A DNA stretch of 18,912 nt from Eshraghiella sp045129695. Lineage in GTDB: Bacteria; Bacillota; Clostridia; Lachnospirales; Lachnospiraceae. The position numbers were made by a program, and so were the translations under genes. The stretch lies in contig JBGVJZ010000031.1 in the NCBI GenBank assembly GCA_045129695.1, positions 1-18,912 on the forward strand, read 5' to 3'. Below the pieces are notes generated by a model. That model saw only the letters and a program-made list of their open reading frames with translations. It was not told where the DNA came from and ran no database searches. Shown here piece by piece: positions 15,333 to 18,912 of the stretch. Each line of letters opens with the position of its first letter. Positions within the stretch are counted from its first letter, which is position 1.

Positions 15333-16880
15333 ATGGATGAAAGAACAATTAGTGAGTGCCTGAACAGTATAGCGGCAAAGTATCCTGACAAAGAGGCTGT
15401 AACGGATATGGGAGTCTCTTATACCTGGAAACAGATACAGGAGCTTACTAATCATGAAGTATTGGTTTTGCAGGATAAAGAAATTAAAAAGGGTACACAT
15501 GTGGCAATATGGGTTGATAACAGCGTAAACTGGATTGTACTCTATCTTGCATTACAACAGCTTGGTGCAGTTACGGCTCTTTTAAATGTAGCATATAAAT
15601 GGCGTGAGCTGGAAACAGCACTTGAAAACTGTGATGTGGAATATATTTTCTATTCGGCCCAATATAGGGATTCTGACCATATAAGGACAATAAGGGAGCT
15701 TAACAGAAACAGGCTTTCTGCCTTCAAAGAGGGCTTTCTGATTCAGGATGAACCGGTTTGTCTGCCCCAAAATATGTCTGGTATTGATTGCGAATCAGAA
15801 AAAACAGATTCGGATAATGTCAGTAACATTCTGTTTACATCCGGAACAACCAAAGCAGCAAAGGGCGTTATGCTTACAGACAGAAATATTGTAAATAACA
15901 GCCTTGCTATTGTAAAGCGTTTAAAGTGGACAGCAGAAGACCGGATGTGTTTTGCAGTTCCCATGTATCATTGTTTTGGTGTTACGGTTGGAATATTAGG
16001 TGCATTACATACAGGAGCTTCCATACATATAGTCAGAAGTTTTAAATCTGAAAGTGTTTTTGAAGTAATTGAAGAACATAAATGTACTATCTTTAATGGT
16101 GTTCCTACGATGTTTCTGGCGATGAAAAACAGTCAGTTGGCTGACAATTATGATTTATCAAGCCTTAAAGGCGGACTTATGGCAGGCTCTGCAATTCTTC
16201 CGGCTGAATATATTGAAATATGTAAAAAATTCGGACTCGAAAGACTCAATACAGCCTTTGGTCAGACAGAATCCTCTCCCGCGATTACGGTCTCAGAGGA
16301 TAGTGATTCTAAGGAGATACGCTCAAACTCGTCAGGAAGAGTTTTGCCTGACATCGAGCTTAGAATAATGAAAAATAGTTCTGTTATGGGATGTATGGAA
16401 GAGGGGGAAATCCAGACTCGCGGTTACCATGTGATGAAAGGGTATTATAACATGCCTGAAGAAACTCTAAATACTCTTGATACAGAAGGATGGTTATCAA
16501 CGGGAGATTTGGGCTATGTGGATGAGCAGGGTTATCTTCATGTTACCGGAAGAATTAAGGATATAATTGTACGTGGTGGAGAAAATATCTCACCGGTGGA
16601 AATTGAGCAGGTATTATGTCAGCTTCCAAATGTTATGAGCGTGAAAGTAGTGGGAATTCCTGCTCCTGTAATTCAGGAGGAGGTTGTTGCCTGCATTATC
16701 TGGAAAGATAATGAACCAATGGATTCCGAATATGTAAGGTCCTTTGTTCGCTCGCAGCTTGCGGATTACAAGGTTCCGAAATATATTCTTGATTATATGG
16801 AATTTCCTATGAATTCAAGCGGTAAAATTTTATCCGCTGAATTGTCAGAAATAAGCAGAAAAAGAATTGAGCAGAAATAA
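15333..16880 (+). CDS. Acyl-CoA synthetase-type AMP-forming ligase
   Basis: A 515-residue cytosolic ANL-superfamily adenylating enzyme with all core motifs. These are the P-loop TSGTTKAAKGV (T169-K174 and on), AFGQTESSPAIT, STGDLG (T390-G391-D392), the hinge GRIKDIIVRGGENISP (G406-R407-K409-D410), and the catalytic lysine K498 in NSSGKIL. It activates a carboxylic acid as an acyl-AMP and normally passes it to CoA. Acid specificity cannot be read from the sequence. No acyl-carrier protein gene is present, so this does not look like a full Dlt-type system. It is the last gene of the operon, one base after the hydrolase, and may supply the acyl donor for the MBOAT enzyme. Confidence 0.88.
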   Translation: MDERTISECLNSIAAKYPDKEAVTDMGVSYTWKQIQELTNHEVLVLQDKEIKKGTHVAIWVDNSVNWIVLYLALQQLGAVTALLNVAYKWRELETALENCDVEYIFYSAQYRDSDHIRTIRELNRNRLSAFKEGFLIQDEPVCLPQNMSGIDCESEKTDSDNVSNILFTSGTTKAAKGVMLTDRNIVNNSLAIVKRLKWTAEDRMCFAVPMYHCFGVTVGILGALHTGASIHIVRSFKSESVFEVIEEHKCTIFNGVPTMFLAMKNSQLADNYDLSSLKGGLMAGSAILPAEYIEICKKFGLERLNTAFGQTESSPAITVSEDSDSKEIRSNSSGRVLPDIELRIMKNSSVMGCMEEGEIQTRGYHVMKGYYNMPEETLNTLDTEGWLSTGDLGYVDEQGYLHVTGRIKDIIVRGGENISPVEIEQVLCQLPNVMSVKVVGIPAPVIQEEVVACIIWKDNEPMDSEYVRSFVRSQLADYKVPKYILDYMEFPMNSSGKILSAELSEISRKRIEQK

Positions 16881-16882
16881 AG

Positions 16883-16914
16883 AACCGGCCTTTGTCAGTG
16901 ACAGAGGTCGGTTT
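16883..16914. terminator. Convergent hairpin terminator
   Basis: A 13-bp stem with two G-U pairs (AACCGGCCTTTGT at 16883-16895, ACAGAGGTCGGTT at 16901-16913) encloses a 5-base loop. It lies between the operon end at 16880 and the end of the minus-strand gene at 16919. The T-rich tail is short on both strands, but the position fits a bidirectional terminator. Confidence 0.75.
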
Positions 16915-16918
16915 AATT

Positions 16919-17323
16919 CTATCTTTTGGAAAAGGTCTTATTGAATACTTCTGTATTATCAGGTGCATAGTAGATATATTGTATGCTGATTCCGGAATAA
17001 CCTGTAATTTCTTCTAATTCAGATATTTTTGCATTAGTGACATTATCAGTCAGACTCACTTCAATGGATTTGGAAATTGAATCTGTATTAACAGGAGAGG
17101 CAAAGGTATATTTATAAATCATTAAATTATCTATAGCATCAAATTCAATCCGTGTATATATTGAACCTCCCTCGATATTCTCATTGTTAAGTCTGGCAGA
17201 AAGCGCATCACGATTTTCTGAAATTGCGTAGTATTCTTCGAGATTCTGTGGACCTTTGGCTTTGCATCCCATGATTCCTATACTAACAATAAATGTCATT
17301 AATAAAATAATAATTTTTCTCAC
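16919..17323 (-). CDS. Small lipoprotein, DUF4854-like
   Basis: A 134-residue predicted lipoprotein. The signal helix ends in IGIMGC, with the lipidated Cys at residue 20. The mature part has LEEYYAISENRDALSARL, a middle IYTRIEFDAIDNLMIYKYTF strand pair, and a C-terminal IQYIYYAPDN. The pattern resembles DUF4854 lipoproteins of clostridia, from memory and unconfirmed. The start is a GTG at 17323, with AAGGAG 9 bases upstream. The longer frame from 17395 is rejected because it begins upstream of the promoter at 17358-17386 and would bury the signal peptide behind 24 polar residues. It is transcribed alone, opposite to its neighbours. Function is unknown. Confidence 0.75.
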   Translation of the reverse strand: MRKIIILLMTFIVSIGIMGCKAKGPQNLEEYYAISENRDALSARLNNENIEGGSIYTRIEFDAIDNLMIYKYTFASPVNTDSISKSIEVSLTDNVTNAKISELEEITGYSGISIQYIYYAPDNTEVFNKTFSKR

Positions 17324-17357
17324 AAATAGAAACTCCTTATGTGTATTGTATAAGAAA

Positions 17358-17386
17358 ATTCTAACATTTTTATCATACTTAGTCAA
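17358..17386 (-). promoter_or_regulatory. Sigma-A-type promoter of the minus-strand lipoprotein
   Basis: Read on the minus strand, TTGACT (17386-17381, five of six) and TAGAAT (17363-17358, five of six) are separated by 17 bp. Transcription would begin near 17351, about 28 bases before the GTG start at 17323. Confidence 0.7.
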
Positions 17387-17440
17387 TTTATACATCTAAT
17401 GAAATAATTATAAAAAATGTTTTCTTTATTATGACTCTTA

Positions 17441-17449
17441 TGATAAAAT
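17441..17449 (+). promoter_or_regulatory. Possible extended -10 promoter of guaA
   Basis: TGA followed by TAAAAT (17444-17449) makes an extended -10 element about 42 bases before the guaA ATG. No good -35 is seen. The leader is too short for a purine riboswitch and shows no hairpin. Confidence 0.4.
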
Positions 17450-17490
17450 ATATAGCATATTAAAGAAGCAGCGTACAAGGAGATAAGATA

Positions 17491-18783
17491 ATGAAACAAG
17501 ACATGATTGTTGTAATTGATTTAGGCAGTACTGAGAATACAGTAGTTGCCCGCCGGATTCGTGACCTTGGAGTATACAGTGAGATTCATCCGCATGATAT
17601 AACTCCTGAAGAATTAAAGGCTCTTGATAACGTAAAAGGTATTATCCTTAATGGTGGAGAGAACCGGATTGTAGATGGCGTGGCAGTTGATGTTTTGCCG
17701 GCTATCTATGAATGTGGTTATCCTGTTATTGCGATTAACCACCCAACTGCAAAATGTGATAAGAATTATGATTCCATTCCTGATACAGAAGTGTTCAGGG
17801 CATTTCTTTTTGATGAGTGCAAGGCTGAGCAGAACTGGAATATGAAGAATTTTATTGAGGATCAGGTTGAACTCATTCGTCGTCAGGTTGGCGATAAGAA
17901 GGTTCTTCTTGCTCTTTCAGGCGGTGTAGATTCATCTGTTGTTGCTGCATTGCTTTTAAAGGCAATCGGACAGCAATTAGTATGTGTACATGTTAATCAT
18001 GGTCTCATGAGAAAAAATGAGTCTGAGAATGTAGTTGAGGTTTTCAAGAACCAGCTCAATGCTAATTTAATTTACGTTGATGCTACAGAGCGTTTCCTCA
18101 CTAAGCTTGAGAACGTTGCAGACCCAGAGCAGAAGAGAAAAATTATCGGTGGCGAGTTCATTCGCGTATTCGAGGAAGAAGCGCGTAAGCTTGAGGGAAT
18201 TGATTTCCTTGGACAGGGAACAATCTATCCTGACATTATCGAGAGTGGCACTAAGACTGCAAAATGCGTTAAGTCACACCATAACGTTGGCGGACTTCCT
18301 GAGGACCTTCAGTTTGAACTTGTTGAGCCGCTTGCCCAGCTTTTTAAAGACGAGGTTCGTGCCTGTGGTATTGAACTTGGCCTGCCTGCCGAGATGGTAT
18401 ACCGTCAGCCATTCCCGGGACCGGGACTTGGAGTTCGTTGCCTTGGCACAATCACAAGAGACCGTCTTGAGGCACTACGCGAGGCCGATGCAATTCTTCG
18501 CGACGAATTTGCCAAAGCAGGACTTGACAAAAAGGTATGGCAGTACTTCACAGTAATCCCGGATTTCAAGGCTGTTGGTGTAAGAGATAACGGCAGAAGC
18601 ATGGGCTACATGGTTGTAATCCGTGCCGTTAACACAATTGATGCGATGACCGCTACAATTGAAAGAATTGATTATGACATTCTGGAGAAGATTGTGGACA
18701 GAATTACCGCAGAGGTTCCAAGCGTTAACAGAGTGTGCTATGAGTTGACTAAGAAACCGGTAGCGACGATAGAGTGGGAATAA
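17491..18783 (+). CDS. guaA: GMP synthase with degenerate glutamine-amidotransferase domain
   Basis: A 430-residue GMP synthase converting XMP to GMP. The usual length is about 510-525. The N-terminus keeps the beginning of the amidotransferase fold (MIVVIDLGS, then RRIRDLGVYSEIHPH). Where other enzymes have the nucleophile in a PVLGICYG motif, this one reads PVIAIN, with N83 in place of Cys. The following ~80 residues that would carry the His and Glu of the triad are missing. From residue ~117 (NMKNFIE) onward it is complete: the PP-loop SGGVDSS at 143-149, then RKIIGGEFIRVF, then QPFPGPGLG, ending in KKPVATIEWE. AAGGAG lies 8 bases before the ATG. The synthetase part should work with ammonia, whereas glutamine use would need a separate subunit. 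No frameshift is apparent. Confidence 0.9.
   Translation: MKQDMIVVIDLGSTENTVVARRIRDLGVYSEIHPHDITPEELKALDNVKGIILNGGENRIVDGVAVDVLPAIYECGYPVIAINHPTAKCDKNYDSIPDTEVFRAFLFDECKAEQNWNMKNFIEDQVELIRRQVGDKKVLLALSGGVDSSVVAALLLKAIGQQLVCVHVNHGLMRKNESENVVEVFKNQLNANLIYVDATERFLTKLENVADPEQKRKIIGGEFIRVFEEEARKLEGIDFLGQGTIYPDIIESGTKTAKCVKSHHNVGGLPEDLQFELVEPLAQLFKDEVRACGIELGLPAEMVYRQPFPGPGLGVRCLGTITRDRLEALREADAILRDEFAKAGLDKKVWQYFTVIPDFKAVGVRDNGRSMGYMVVIRAVNTIDAMTATIERIDYDILEKIVDRITAEVPSVNRVCYELTKKPVATIEWE
18768..18783 (+). other. Candidate integration site at the 3' end of guaA
   Basis: The last codons, GATAGAGTGGGAATAA, correspond to the conserved guaA 3' end, a known insertion hotspot for integrative elements in Firmicutes. 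Directly downstream there is no terminator, and repeated GATAACA motifs occur. The second copy of the core, which would prove integration, lies outside the window if it exists. Confidence 0.35.
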
Positions 18784-18912
18784 ATCGAGTTGCTTAAAAA
18801 AGCCAGTGTTTATGCGGGTTTCAGCGATTTCGATTAGTCTTTTGATAACAAATTGATAACAGTCATAGCAAGTGCCATTATTCTTGTTATCCAGTGGTTT
18901 ATGGGTAACGGA
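18784..18912. other. Region after guaA with repeated GATAACA motifs
   Basis: No convincing gene is visible in these 129 bases. Two direct copies of TTGATAACA (starting near 18841 and 18852) and one inverted copy (CTTGTTATC near 18884) occur within about 55 bases. Such spaced copies resemble arm-type sites of tyrosine recombinases. One minus-strand frame is open across the whole stretch, but it is too short to interpret. Confidence 0.4.

Noticed and set aside
17324..17395. Longer start of the minus-strand lipoprotein at 17395
   Set aside because: It lies upstream of the best promoter and would hide the signal peptide behind a polar extension. The GTG at 17323 has AAGGAG at good spacing.
17396..17490. 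Purine riboswitch in front of guaA
   Set aside because: The leader is under about 45 bases after the likely -10, and no junction or terminator hairpin is visible.
18077..18556. 159-codon open frame inside guaA
   Set aside because: It is an out-of-frame shadow of the highly conserved synthetase domain, with no ribosome binding site and no recognisable protein.

Overview
The window looks like chromosomal DNA of an anaerobic, spore-forming Firmicute, most likely a Lachnospiraceae-type gut clostridium. The basis is its AT-rich composition, strong AGGAGG-type ribosome binding sites, densely packed genes on one strand, two small CotF-type spore coat genes, DUF6429 and DUF4854-like small proteins, and a clostridial-type cellulose synthase. 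I cannot place it to species.

Left part (1-4441), very AT-rich and accessory in character. Two paralogous lipoproteins with an RsiV/PdaC-like (DUF3298-type) domain (193-957 and 3599-4441) bracket a small operon. That operon runs from a near-consensus sigma-A promoter (1125-1153) through a DUF6429-like protein, an unrecognised 81-residue protein, a GT4 glycosyltransferase, and a 217-residue protein resembling two beta-sandwich modules. 4530-4989 carries two small spore coat-type genes, with a possible sigma-E promoter before them and a clear terminator after them.

Centre (5045-16913). One long, tightly packed nine-gene operon is framed by a sigma-A-type promoter and a hairpin terminator. Order: MBOAT O-acyltransferase, DHHW/AlgJ-like protein, VTC-domain protein, DUF4956 membrane protein, CotH-type kinase, CesA/BcsA-type glycan synthase with a PilZ (c-di-GMP) domain, membrane-anchored GH5 glucanase on a coiled-coil stalk, lipoprotein serine hydrolase, and acyl-CoA-ligase-type enzyme. 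Most junctions are overlaps or gaps under 20 bp. The synthase, GH5, MBOAT and AlgJ-like genes parallel known bacterial acetylated-cellulose systems (Wss of Pseudomonas, Ccs of Clostridioides difficile). The CotH/VTC/DUF4956 trio and the acyl-ligase plus serine-hydrolase pair are additions that suggest a more elaborate, possibly phospho- or acyl-modified, c-di-GMP-controlled exopolysaccharide. This is the best candidate for an undescribed system.

Right part (16919-18912). A small lipoprotein on the minus strand has its own good promoter. It is followed by guaA (17491-18783). This GMP synthase keeps a complete ATP-pyrophosphatase/dimerisation part but has a shortened glutamine-amidotransferase domain lacking the catalytic triad, so it may depend on ammonia. 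No terminator follows guaA. Instead, repeated GATAACA motifs appear close to its 3' end, a known integration hotspot, so a mobile element may begin at the right edge. I see no rRNA, tRNA, CRISPR array or complete insertion sequence.
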